This document shows, in pieces, positions 15,191-22,990 of a stretch of 29,311 nt of DNA (position 1 is its first letter; the number at the start of each line of letters is the position of its first letter). This DNA is from Cacconaster sp045617505 (GTDB lineage: Bacteria > Bacteroidota > Bacteroidia > Bacteroidales > UBA932). The DNA is taken from contig JAZLIS010000097.1 in assembly GCA_045617505.1 (NCBI GenBank), positions 1-29,311 of the forward strand. The letters are read 5' to 3'. The translations under genes were made by a program, and so were the position numbers. The notes under the pieces were generated by a model, which searched no databases, was not told where the DNA came from, and saw only the letters and a program-made list of their open reading frames with translations.

Positions 15191-18100
15191 ATGCAAAGAT
15201 CCCTCTCAACCATCGTCATTGCCCTCTTACTGGCGGTTTTATCTTCAGATTACAGCACAGCCTCGGCCGCACCGAAAGGCAACCCCAAAATCATCGCCCT
15301 TTTCCAGTCCGTATCCGACTCCGTATCGGCCTATCTCACAGAAGCCACCACCGTCGTTTCCCCGACTGTAATCGAACGTGTCGTCCCGTCAGGAGGAAAG
15401 CTGAAAATCTTCTTTAACAAGAATCTGAAAGATTTCCCCTTGAGGGACAACATTATCACGACACTATATGGAATAATTGACGGAATGATGCCGGCAAGCT
15501 ACACCCAGTACAAGGGTAAGACAGCGATTTATTCCGAAGAGACACCGATTGAAGAGATGAGAAGCAACTATTTCACCTCAAATCGGGATGAAACCCCCAT
15601 CAGCGAACACCACAACCGGGTGACCAAGGCCCGAGAAGGGCTGGTCCCTCTGGTGACCAACATATCCAGACCCTATTCTGTCACGGCAGGCCTTCAGGGA
15701 AGACATCTGGGTATTTGGCAGAGCCACGGCAGATATTACGATCAGCTCCAATACAGATGGAAGTGGCAGCGAGCCAGATATTTCGAAACGGTGGAGGACC
15801 TTTTCACACAGAGTTACGTCCTGCCCTATCTCGTCCCCATGCTGGAAAATGCCGGAGCCGTGGTATTGCTTCCAAGAGAGAGGGATTTTCAGACAAATGA
15901 AGTCATAGTAGATAACGATAATCCCGGAAAATCATACAGCGAAACAGGTGCCTGGAGCAAATCGGATTGCCCCGGTTTCGCCCTGACCCCCTCCGGTATC
16001 CTTACGGATGAAAACCCTTTCAAGCTGGGAAGCGCGCGTGTCTGCAGGACATCGGAGGAAGAGACATCTTCAGTCAAATGGAATCCGGACATTCCCGAAT
16101 CCGGGACATATGGGGTTTATGTCTCCTATCAGACTCTGCCCGGCAGCGCAAGGGACGCCAGATACACCGTACGCCACAAAGGCGGACAGACGACATTCAC
16201 AATAAACCAGCAGATGGGCGGCGGTACCTGGATATTTCTCGGATATTTTGACTTCGAAAAAGGCAGTTCGCCCGGCAAGGGCGTAATCCTGTCCAATGTC
16301 TCCTCCGAGAAGGGCTCAGTGGTCAGCGCCGATGCCGTCAAATTCGGAGGCGGTATGGGAAATATCGCCAGAAAACCTCTGAAATCGGATTTTAAAATAG
16401 AGCCGGAAGTATCAGGAGTGCCACGTTTTGCGGAAGGAGCGAGATACTGGCTTCAATGGGCAGGTTTCGTAGATACTGTATATTCCCATTCCAAGGGAGA
16501 AACGGACTACAAGGATGACATCTGGGCCAGATGCCACTGGTCCAACGCCCTTGCAGGAGGGTCGTACGTCAATCCTGATGAGCAGGGATACAATATACCT
16601 CTGGATTTGTGTTTCGCGCTGCACAGTGATGCCGGTGCCTCCCTCACGGACTCAATCGTGGGAACTTTGGCAATCCACACGCCCAAATCAGGTGACAACC
16701 GGACTGAATTCAAAAATGGAGAAAGCCGTATGATCAGCCGTGATTTTGCAGATATTGTCCAGACAAACGTAGTGAACGACATTCGGGCGCAATACGAACC
16801 TCTCTGGAGCCGCAGGGAGCTTTGGAGCCGGAACTACGCTGAATCCAGAGAACCGGAAGTCCCGTCTTTACTGCTCGAATTCCTCGCACATCAGAATCTG
16901 GCCGATATGAAATATGGCAGGGACCCCTCCTTCAGATTCACCGTAAGCCGCGCCATTTACAAGGGAATGCTGAAATTTCTCGCCTACATCAACGATTTCG
17001 ACTATGTGGTACAGCCTCTTCCAGTGACTGAAATTTCATCCTCCCTGACCGGAGAGGGCGGCAAACTGTTCGCCAAACTGGAATGGAAACCGGCTTTGGA
17101 TTCCCTTGAGCCATCGGCCGTGCCGGAAAAATATGTGTTATATACACGCATCAACGGAGGCTCCTTTGACGGAGGGCATATCGTAAAGGATACATCCACA
17201 AGGATTCAGCTTGAGCCCGGGCAGATTTACAGTTTCCGTATCACAGCCGTGAATGCCGGTGGAGAGAGTTTCCCCAGTGAAACCATTTCAGTCGGAATAG
17301 CCTCCAAGGACGCACCAACAGCATTGATTGTGAACAATTTCAACAGGGTGAGCGCACCTCTGGCAATGGCTTCTCCGGATTCCACTCTGGGAGGTTTTGC
17401 AGGAAGGATAGATTCCGGAGTCCCCTACCTGAAGGAGGTGGCATTCGTCGGAAATCAATATGAATTCCGCCGCAACGCCCAATGGACAGACGATGACAAT
17501 CCGGGATTCGGAGCATCAGGCACGGACTACGAGGCCGCCGTCCTTGCCGGCAACAGCTTCGACTACCCGTACGTCCACGGGAAAGCGTTCATGGCAGCAG
17601 GCTTCAATTTCGTGTCGGAAAGTCGTGAAGCATTCTCCAACGCTCCGGCACCTACCTCAGGAGAGTACCGCATACTGGACATTATCTGTGGGAAACAGGC
17701 TACGACACAGGTAGGGCGGGACAGCTCTTCCGCCACCAGATTCACACTTTTCACAAAGCCGATTCAAGAGAGGATTACAGCCTATTCCGCAACCGGAGGC
17801 AACATTCTGGTCTCCGGAGCATATATTGCGTCAGATATCTGGGACCCGTTGCATGAACCGGCAGGAGACCCGACATACTCCGGTGAAGCCGTCAGAAAGT
17901 TCGTCACAAGAGTCCTGAAATACAAAATGCTGTCCCGGACGGCATCATCGTCGGGGACAGTTATAAACGCCCCCAATCCGCTGAAATTCAAGATAGGCCC
18001 CGGCTGCAGGTTCCATACCTCTCCCAACGTGAAATGCTATCCCGTGGAATCACCGGACGCCCTGACTCCGGTAGGCAGAAACACCTACACAATCTTCCGG

Positions 18101-18247
18101 TACGGTGACTCGAATATGCCGGCCGGTATTGCATACAAAGGGGCCGACTACAAAGTCGTGGCTCTCGGTTTCCCCATCGAAACGCTTTACGACGATAGCC
18201 AGATAGAACAAATGGTGTCACAAATAACTGCATTTTTCAACAAATAA
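15191..18247 (+). CDS. Secreted N-acetylmuramoyl-L-alanine amidase-like protein with inserted golvesin-like domain and Fn3 domain
   Basis: 1018 aa from ATG 15191, which gives a clean signal peptide (MQRSLSTIVIALLLAVLSS). Such proteins are often named xanthan lyase or golvesin-domain protein. Amidase_3 catalytic residues can be traced, though far apart: His179 in IWQSHGRYY, Glu199 in YFETVEDL, His478 in FALHSDAG and Glu563 in PSLLLEFLAHQN. Between Glu199 and His478 sits a golvesin C-terminal-like beta domain (about 240-390: VDNDNPGKSYSETGAWS to SADAVKFGGG). An Fn3 domain follows (about 617-712), then about 300 residues including a second golvesin-like start (RNAQWTDDDNPGFG near 775). It likely cuts peptidoglycan in the periplasm or at the surface. 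It has its own promoter and is followed by tRNA-Val. Confidence 0.8.
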   Translation: MQRSLSTIVIALLLAVLSSDYSTASAAPKGNPKIIALFQSVSDSVSAYLTEATTVVSPTVIERVVPSGGKLKIFFNKNLKDFPLRDNIITTLYGIIDGMMPASYTQYKGKTAIYSEETPIEEMRSNYFTSNRDETPISEHHNRVTKAREGLVPLVTNISRPYSVTAGLQGRHLGIWQSHGRYYDQLQYRWKWQRARYFETVEDLFTQSYVLPYLVPMLENAGAVVLLPRERDFQTNEVIVDNDNPGKSYSETGAWSKSDCPGFALTPSGILTDENPFKLGSARVCRTSEEETSSVKWNPDIPESGTYGVYVSYQTLPGSARDARYTVRHKGGQTTFTINQQMGGGTWIFLGYFDFEKGSSPGKGVILSNVSSEKGSVVSADAVKFGGGMGNIARKPLKSDFKIEPEVSGVPRFAEGARYWLQWAGFVDTVYSHSKGETDYKDDIWARCHWSNALAGGSYVNPDEQGYNIPLDLCFALHSDAGASLTDSIVGTLAIHTPKSGDNRTEFKNGESRMISRDFADIVQTNVVNDIRAQYEPLWSRRELWSRNYAESREPEVPSLLLEFLAHQNLADMKYGRDPSFRFTVSRAIYKGMLKFLAYINDFDYVVQPLPVTEISSSLTGEGGKLFAKLEWKPALDSLEPSAVPEKYVLYTRINGGSFDGGHIVKDTSTRIQLEPGQIYSFRITAVNAGGESFPSETISVGIASKDAPTALIVNNFNRVSAPLAMASPDSTLGGFAGRIDSGVPYLKEVAFVGNQYEFRRNAQWTDDDNPGFGASGTDYEAAVLAGNSFDYPYVHGKAFMAAGFNFVSESREAFSNAPAPTSGEYRILDIICGKQATTQVGRDSSSATRFTLFTKPIQERITAYSATGGNILVSGAYIASDIWDPLHEPAGDPTYSGEAVRKFVTRVLKYKMLSRTASSSGTVINAPNPLKFKIGPGCRFHTSPNVKCYPVESPDALTPVGRNTYTIFRYGDSNMPAGIAYKGADYKVVALGFPIETLYDDSQIEQMVSQITAFFNK

Positions 18248-18257
18248 CAAGATTGTA

Positions 18258-18289
18258 TTTTGGATTTAAAAAAATAACAGTATATTTGC
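18258..18289 (+). promoter_or_regulatory. Promoter of tRNA-Val
   Basis: -33 TTTTGG (18258-18263), 17 bp, -7 TATATTTGC (18281-18289), 11 nt before the mature tRNA. With the preceding G the -7 box also fits GTANNTTTGC, the insertion-site consensus of CTnDOT-type elements. Confidence 0.8.
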
Positions 18290-18300
18290 AGTCCCAAAAC

Positions 18301-18375
18301 GGGAGCATAGCTCAGCTGGTTTAGAGCACCTGCCTTACAAGCAGGGGGTCATAGGTTCGAATCCTATTACTCCCA
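18301..18375 (+). tRNA. tRNA-Val (anticodon TAC)
   Basis: 75 nt plus encoded CCA (18376-18378). Anticodon stem CCTGC/GCAGG with loop CTTACAA (anticodon TAC), T-arm ATAGG/CCTAT with TTCGAAT. The acceptor stem GGGAGCA/TACTCCC has one C-A mismatch at pair 6-67. A strong terminator follows. Confidence 0.96.
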
Positions 18376-18380
18376 CCAGT

Positions 18381-18423
18381 AAAACTCCGGAACGGACTGA
18401 ATGTCACTTTCGGAGTTTTTTTT
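18381..18423 (+). terminator. Terminator of tRNA-Val
   Basis: AAAACTCCG (18381-18389) pairs with CGGAGTTTT (18411-18419), followed by a run of eight T. It begins 3 nt after the CCA. Confidence 0.9.
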
Positions 18424-18456
18424 ATTTGACAACCCTTCTTCAATCCTGTAACCGCC

Positions 18457-19932
18457 ATGTATTCATTCATCATAAGCCTCTTCGCCCTTGTTCTGGGATA
18501 TATTTTCTACGGACGGCTTGTCGAACGCATTTTTTCACCCGACGGCTCCAGACAGACTCCGGCCTTTTTCAAAAGAGACGGAGTGGATTACGTCCCGATG
18601 CCTGCATGGAAAGTCTATATGATTCAATTTCTCAACATCGCCGGCACAGGCCCCATATTCGGAGCTATTATGGGAGCCAAGTTCGGACCATCCTGCTACC
18701 TTTGGATTGTTTTCGGCAGCATCTTCGCAGGAGCCGTCCACGATTACTTGTGCGGAATGTTGTCCGTCCGCCACGATGGAGCGGTACTTCCGGACATCGT
18801 GGGCCACTATCTCGGCAAGTGGGCCAGACCTTTGATGCTTGTCTTTTCGATGGTGCTCCTTCTCCTCGTGGGAGTTGTTTTCGTCTATAGTCCGGCGCTG
18901 ATTCTGGGTGATATGGCCGGCTTTATGCCAACTCCAGAAACATCCATAATGATGTGGGTGGTGATAGTGTTCCTGTATTATATAATAGCGACTCTCCTGC
19001 CGATTGACAAACTCATAGGAAAATTCTATCCGCTCTTCGCCTTTGCGCTGCTCTTTATGGCGGTTGGACTCTGTATCTGCCTCTTCATCAAATGGCCTTC
19101 TATCCCGGAATTATGGGACGGCCTGCAGAACAGAGGTCCGGTGTTGGGACTTGAGGGGCAGCCGATATTTCCCTGTCTCTTCATCACGGTGGCCTGCGGT
19201 GCATTGAGCGGATTCCACTCCACCCAGAGTCCGCTTATGGCACGATGCATAGTCAATGAGAGACAGGGTCGCCCAATATTCTACGGCGCTATGATAACCG
19301 AAGGCGTGGTGGCCCTGATATGGGCGGCAGTCTCATCCTATTTCTTCTTTGACGGAGGGATGCAGGCTGTCGGAGCGACATCTGGGCAGGCCCCGGAAGT
19401 AGTATCTTCCGTATCACAGGCCTGGCTCGGAATAGCGGGAGGAATACTTGCAATAATCGGAGTGGTGATGGCACCGATAACAAGCGGAGACACGGCATTC
19501 AGGTGCGCGAGAGTGATTATAGCCGATTTCTTTCACATAGACCAGAAAAAGAGGAGTAACCGCATCCTGATTGCATTGCCTCTTTTTGCGGCGGCGACAC
19601 TCCTTCTGTGGTACAACATATCCGACGAGAACGGTTTCAACACAATATGGAGATACTTCGGTCTTGCGAATCAGGCGCTGGCAAGTCTTACGCTATGGGC
19701 GGCGACTGTATTCCTGAAAAGGAGATACCCCGGGAAAGCGCACTGCCTGATGACCCTCATTCCGGCCTGCTTCATCACCTCCGTATGCGTGACCTACCTG
19801 TTCGTGGACAAACTGGGATTCAATCTGCCGGATTCCTTCATCCCGTTCATAGGGATTGGGGCATTCCTGCTCTCACTCATCCTGTTCTTTCTATTTTCCT
19901 CTTGCAAGAAGGAAAAGGGAAACCAGCAGTGA
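18457..19932 (+). CDS. cstA: CstA-family carbon starvation / peptide or pyruvate transporter
   Basis: 491-aa multi-pass inner-membrane protein with about 13 hydrophobic segments. CstA features: YGRLVERIFSPDG near 17-30, GVDYVPMPAWKVYMIQFLNIAGTGPIFGAIMGAKFGP near 40-80, HDYLCGMLSVRHDG near 95, GFHSTQSPLMARCI near 252 and ITSGDTAFRCARVI near 345. The family takes up pyruvate (E. coli CstA, BtsT) or peptides during carbon limitation; the shorter Bacteroidota form lacks the long C-terminal part of E. coli CstA. The substrate is not certain here. It starts 33 nt after the tRNA-Val terminator without an obvious -7 box. Its last 42 nt overlap the convergent VanZ gene. Confidence 0.94.
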   Translation: MYSFIISLFALVLGYIFYGRLVERIFSPDGSRQTPAFFKRDGVDYVPMPAWKVYMIQFLNIAGTGPIFGAIMGAKFGPSCYLWIVFGSIFAGAVHDYLCGMLSVRHDGAVLPDIVGHYLGKWARPLMLVFSMVLLLLVGVVFVYSPALILGDMAGFMPTPETSIMMWVVIVFLYYIIATLLPIDKLIGKFYPLFAFALLFMAVGLCICLFIKWPSIPELWDGLQNRGPVLGLEGQPIFPCLFITVACGALSGFHSTQSPLMARCIVNERQGRPIFYGAMITEGVVALIWAAVSSYFFFDGGMQAVGATSGQAPEVVSSVSQAWLGIAGGILAIIGVVMAPITSGDTAFRCARVIIADFFHIDQKKRSNRILIALPLFAAATLLLWYNISDENGFNTIWRYFGLANQALASLTLWAATVFLKRRYPGKAHCLMTLIPACFITSVCVTYLFVDKLGFNLPDSFIPFIGIGAFLLSLILFFLFSSCKKEKGNQQ

Positions 19933-20262
19933 CCCAGCCACTATTGCCGCCAGATTGGCAACAAGATCCCATATCTCCGTAGCTCTGTAATCCGTCAGAA
20001 TCCCCTGAAGGAGTTCGATGACGGTGGCCGCCACAATACCGGACATAATTGAGAAGGATAGAGTCCTCCACGGCTTCTTCCCGGCAAAAGCAAGGGTACA
20101 AAAGATGGGAAAAGGGAGAAACATACAGAAATGCACGCACTTGTCGATGGGGATGCCAAAAATCCGAACCGGAAGATTGTCATCAGCCGAAACGTGGCCG
20201 AAGCACAGATACAGCACGGCCGCAAGATAAACTATGAACAAAACGTATTTCAACTTTTTCAC
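19891..20262 (-). CDS. VanZ-like family membrane protein
   Basis: 123 aa with four predicted membrane helices (about 6-24, 43-60, 68-88 and 100-118). The family signature IDKCVHFCMFLPFP and the WDLVANLAAIVAG region are present. VanZ proteins of Gram-positives give low-level teicoplanin resistance; the many Bacteroidota homologues have no assigned role, and resistance should not be inferred. The GTG at 20262 overlaps the stop of the upstream HAD gene by 4 nt (GTGA), indicating translational coupling. The 3' end overlaps the convergent cstA gene by 42 nt. Confidence 0.85.
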   Translation of the reverse strand: MKKLKYVLFIVYLAAVLYLCFGHVSADDNLPVRIFGIPIDKCVHFCMFLPFPIFCTLAFAGKKPWRTLSFSIMSGIVAATVIELLQGILTDYRATEIWDLVANLAAIVAGSLLVSLFLLARGK

Positions 20263-21116
20263 AGTCCGCTCCTCCTGTTCGATTTCTGAAGCAGAAAGAA
20301 ATCATATTCCGCCTTTATTTTGTCGATAATGGTTGCCACCACCCTATGCATCTCCCCTCCCTCACTGTAATCGGAGGGACAGATGAAATTCACCCTACCC
20401 TGCTTGAGAAGTTTCCGGGCCTCATCCACCTTGTCCTGCCTCTCAGGATTATAGACTGCTATTGAATTGCCGCCGAACATCTTCACTATCTTCATACAGG
20501 GGACATCCGTCTCCCCATCCCCGAAATAAATCATCTGTGAGAAAGGAATGGGCTTCTGGTCATCATCCTGGCTGGCATTTACCTGAACGTTATCGCTTAT
20601 GTCCATTATCCCCTTGGAGATTTTGAACAGGAACTGGGTCTTGCCCGTATAATCTACAGCGACAGCGGGCCATACCGCCCTGCCATCATCCCCATACCAG
20701 AAGGAGCAGGCGAAAATCTTCTTGAATTCAGCCGCAATGGCAGTCCCCTCTATCAGTTCGGTCAATCCGGAAGAGTTGATGTAGTGCTCCACTATGACTC
20801 CGTGTGACTCTCCATAACGGTTAATCAGGGAGAACCACTCTCTGACCCCCTTGAAAAGGGGTATATGCTGCCCGAATGAGACGAACGACTCTCTTGTAAG
20901 GTCAATGCCGTTTTTCCGAGCCTCATCAATCATAAGTTTCATATATGCCAGAATACCGCTCACATCCTGTCCGCAGGAGGCGGTGTTGCTGGCTTCCCAG
21001 AATTCAGCCGGAGTCTTTCCGATTGCCTGGATAAAACCGAATTCCTGCATATTGCCGGGAGAGAGAGTCCCGTCAAAGTCATACACCAATGCTATCGTGG
21101 GCTTCTTTTCTGCCAT
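20259..21116 (-). CDS. HAD-superfamily phosphatase
   Basis: 285 aa, cytoplasmic. HAD motif I is VYDFDGTLS with nucleophile Asp13 and acid Asp15; motif II is INSSG near 113; motif IV is YFGDGETDVPCM near 215. A helical cap domain (about 25-100) makes it a C1-type HAD, similar to phosphoserine phosphatase-like members. The substrate is unknown. Translationally coupled to the VanZ-like gene downstream. No good -7 box was found upstream, only a hairpin-forming strip between this gene and the acyl-CoA ligase. Confidence 0.88.
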   Translation of the reverse strand: MAEKKPTIALVYDFDGTLSPGNMQEFGFIQAIGKTPAEFWEASNTASCGQDVSGILAYMKLMIDEARKNGIDLTRESFVSFGQHIPLFKGVREWFSLINRYGESHGVIVEHYINSSGLTELIEGTAIAAEFKKIFACSFWYGDDGRAVWPAVAVDYTGKTQFLFKISKGIMDISDNVQVNASQDDDQKPIPFSQMIYFGDGETDVPCMKIVKMFGGNSIAVYNPERQDKVDEARKLLKQGRVNFICPSDYSEGGEMHRVVATIIDKIKAEYDFFLLQKSNRRSGL

Positions 21117-21143
21117 ACTTCACCCCATATTTTAATATTTCAA

Positions 21144-21180
21144 CCCCGATTTCGGTATTTAGTCCCAAAACCAATCGGGG
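21144..21180. repeat. Inverted repeat between the HAD and acyl-CoA ligase genes
   Basis: CCCCGATT (21144-21151) and AATCGGGG (21173-21180) are perfectly complementary, with a 21-nt loop. It could be an operator or a leader hairpin of the HAD gene; followed on the plus strand by CAAACCTTATTTTTT, a poor terminator. Confidence 0.4.
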
Positions 21181-21215
21181 CAAACCTTATTTTTTCCGAC
21201 AAAGATACTCATTTC

Positions 21216-21224
21216 TATCTTTGC
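21216..21224 (+). promoter_or_regulatory. Promoter (-7 box) of the acyl-CoA ligase gene
   Basis: TATCTTTGC, 17 nt before the ATG at 21242, with a T-rich stretch (TTTTTTCC) at the -33 position. It excludes the upstream in-frame ATG at 21089 as the start. Confidence 0.75.
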
Positions 21225-21241
21225 ATGAGAACAATCATACC

Positions 21242-22891
21242 ATGACCTACAAAAATTTCCTCACCCACATTCAGGACGGCATCCGGAACAACTGGAACCG
21301 GGAGGCGATGACTGACATCGGAGGAGAGACAATCACATACGCCATCCTCGCCGAAAGAATCGAGAAGATACATATATTGTTCGAACGTGCGGGGATAAAA
21401 CCGCAGGACAAGGTAACCATATACGCAAAGAATTGCGTCAACTGGGGAGTGGCCTTTCTCGGGGCATCCTCATACGAGGCGACCGTCGTCCCACTTCTGA
21501 GCGACTTCACTCCGGAAAGCGCGTCACAGCTCATTGACCACTCCGAAAGCATCATACTTTTCACAGACTCCGTCCGTTTCAGCAAGATGGACCTCACAAA
21601 AATGCCGAGCCTCAAAGCCGTATTCGATTTGAAGGACTTCAGCCTTTTATTCAATGCCACAGGAGACAGCCTGACTCAGACGGTTGAAAACATTGACGCC
21701 CTTTTTCTGGAAAAATTCTTCGCTTTCGGCCCCAAGGATATCAACTATCCGTCGGACAATTTTGACAAGATTGCCCTTATCAATTATACGTCAGGTACTT
21801 CCAGCGATCCAAAGGGCGTAATGCTGTCATACCGCAACGTCAGTTCCAATATGGAATTCGGTCACAAATCCGTCGTCAACACCCCAAGCGACAGCATCGT
21901 GTCAATGTTGCCTCTGGCCCATATGTACGGTATGATATGGGAGTTCCTGTATCAGCTTCACGGCGGCAGCCATATCTATTTCCTGGGAAAAGTCCCTTCT
22001 CCCAAGGTGTTGCTCAACTCGTTCGTCAGGATAAGACCGTATATGATGATTACAGTCCCGCTGGTAATCGAGAAAATCTTCAAGAACTCGATATTCCCTG
22101 TGGTCAAGAAACCGTATATGAGGGCACTGCTGAACATTCCCATCATCGCGCATATCATCAAGAAACGGATAAGGGCCAAACTGATGGATGCATTCGGGGG
22201 AAACCTGCAGTATATGTTCATCGGCGGAGCCGCCATAACAAAGGAAGTGGAGGACTGGATGAAGGCTCTGAAGATGCCTTACAGCGTGGGTTACGGAATG
22301 ACTGAATGTGCCCCCCTGATAGGATACAGCGATTGGAAGAGCTACAAAAAAGGTTCCTGCGGCAGAGTTGTAGATAGACTGGAAATACGTGTAGATTCCG
22401 AAGACCCGGAGCACATCGTGGGCGAACTTCAGGTGCGAGGCGACAATGTGATGGTGGGATATTACAAGAACGACGAGGCGACGAAGGCAACCTTCACGGA
22501 AGACGGATGGATGAAAACAGGAGACCTCGGCCTTATTGACGAAAACGGGAATATCTTCATCAAGGGGAGGTCAAAGAATATGATTCTCTCGTCAAACGGG
22601 CAGAACATCTATCCCGAGGAGATTGAAGACAAACTCAACAACCAGCCCTATATCGTGGAATCCGTCGTCGTCGAAAGGGACAAGAAAATCGTGGCTCTGG
22701 TATATCCCGACTATGACAGGGTCTCCCAGGAATCTCTGGACGACAACGCGCTGGCCGAACTGATGGACCGCAACAGGATAAATCTAAACCTGCTGCTCCC
22801 GATGTACAGCCAGATTGCAAAAATCGAGCTTCGCAAGGAGGAGTTCGAGAAGACCCCAAAACGTTCGATAAAGAGATTCAAATACAGGTAG
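21242..22891 (+). CDS. Long-chain fatty acid-CoA ligase (AMP-binding enzyme)
   Basis: 549 aa from ATG 21242. Activates fatty acids to acyl-AMP and then acyl-CoA, in the cytoplasm or at the inner face of the membrane. ANL-superfamily motifs in order: LINYTSGTSSDPKGVMLSY (A3, ATP phosphates, near 180), YGMTECAPLIGY (A5, near 350), WMKTGDLGLIDENGN (A7, near 424), IKGRSKNMI (A8) and TPKRSIKRFKYR at the end, carrying the A10 lysine. Fatty-acid-type length and motifs fit the usual Bacteroidota enzyme, which may serve phospholipid recycling of exogenous acids. Single-gene unit diverging from the HAD/VanZ pair. Confidence 0.92.
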   Translation: MTYKNFLTHIQDGIRNNWNREAMTDIGGETITYAILAERIEKIHILFERAGIKPQDKVTIYAKNCVNWGVAFLGASSYEATVVPLLSDFTPESASQLIDHSESIILFTDSVRFSKMDLTKMPSLKAVFDLKDFSLLFNATGDSLTQTVENIDALFLEKFFAFGPKDINYPSDNFDKIALINYTSGTSSDPKGVMLSYRNVSSNMEFGHKSVVNTPSDSIVSMLPLAHMYGMIWEFLYQLHGGSHIYFLGKVPSPKVLLNSFVRIRPYMMITVPLVIEKIFKNSIFPVVKKPYMRALLNIPIIAHIIKKRIRAKLMDAFGGNLQYMFIGGAAITKEVEDWMKALKMPYSVGYGMTECAPLIGYSDWKSYKKGSCGRVVDRLEIRVDSEDPEHIVGELQVRGDNVMVGYYKNDEATKATFTEDGWMKTGDLGLIDENGNIFIKGRSKNMILSSNGQNIYPEEIEDKLNNQPYIVESVVVERDKKIVALVYPDYDRVSQESLDDNALAELMDRNRINLNLLLPMYSQIAKIELRKEEFEKTPKRSIKRFKYR

Positions 22892-22921
22892 AGAGCCGCC
22901 AGTCCTCCGAATCTGCCATTT

Positions 22922-22954
22922 TGTCGCTTTGTCCGGGATGGTATCTTTTTTGAT
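22922..22954 (+). promoter_or_regulatory. Upstream control region of htpG, similar to that of dnaK
   Basis: TGTC at 22922, 13 nt, then TGGTATCTTTTTTGAT (22939-22954). The dnaK upstream region has TGTC, 13 nt, then TGGCATAATCTTCGAT in the same order relative to the gene. A TATCTTTT inside the element may act as a -7 box, about 41 nt before the htpG ATG; an alternative is TGATTTTC 17 nt after TTGTCC. A further TGACA lies at 22978-22982. Confidence 0.4.
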
Positions 22955-22990
22955 TTTCACTCCGGCAGAATCAAAAATGACAAAAACATT

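Noticed and set aside
19891..20262. VanZ annotation as glycopeptide resistance
   Set aside because: VanZ-like proteins are widespread in Bacteroidota with no resistance context; no van genes are nearby.
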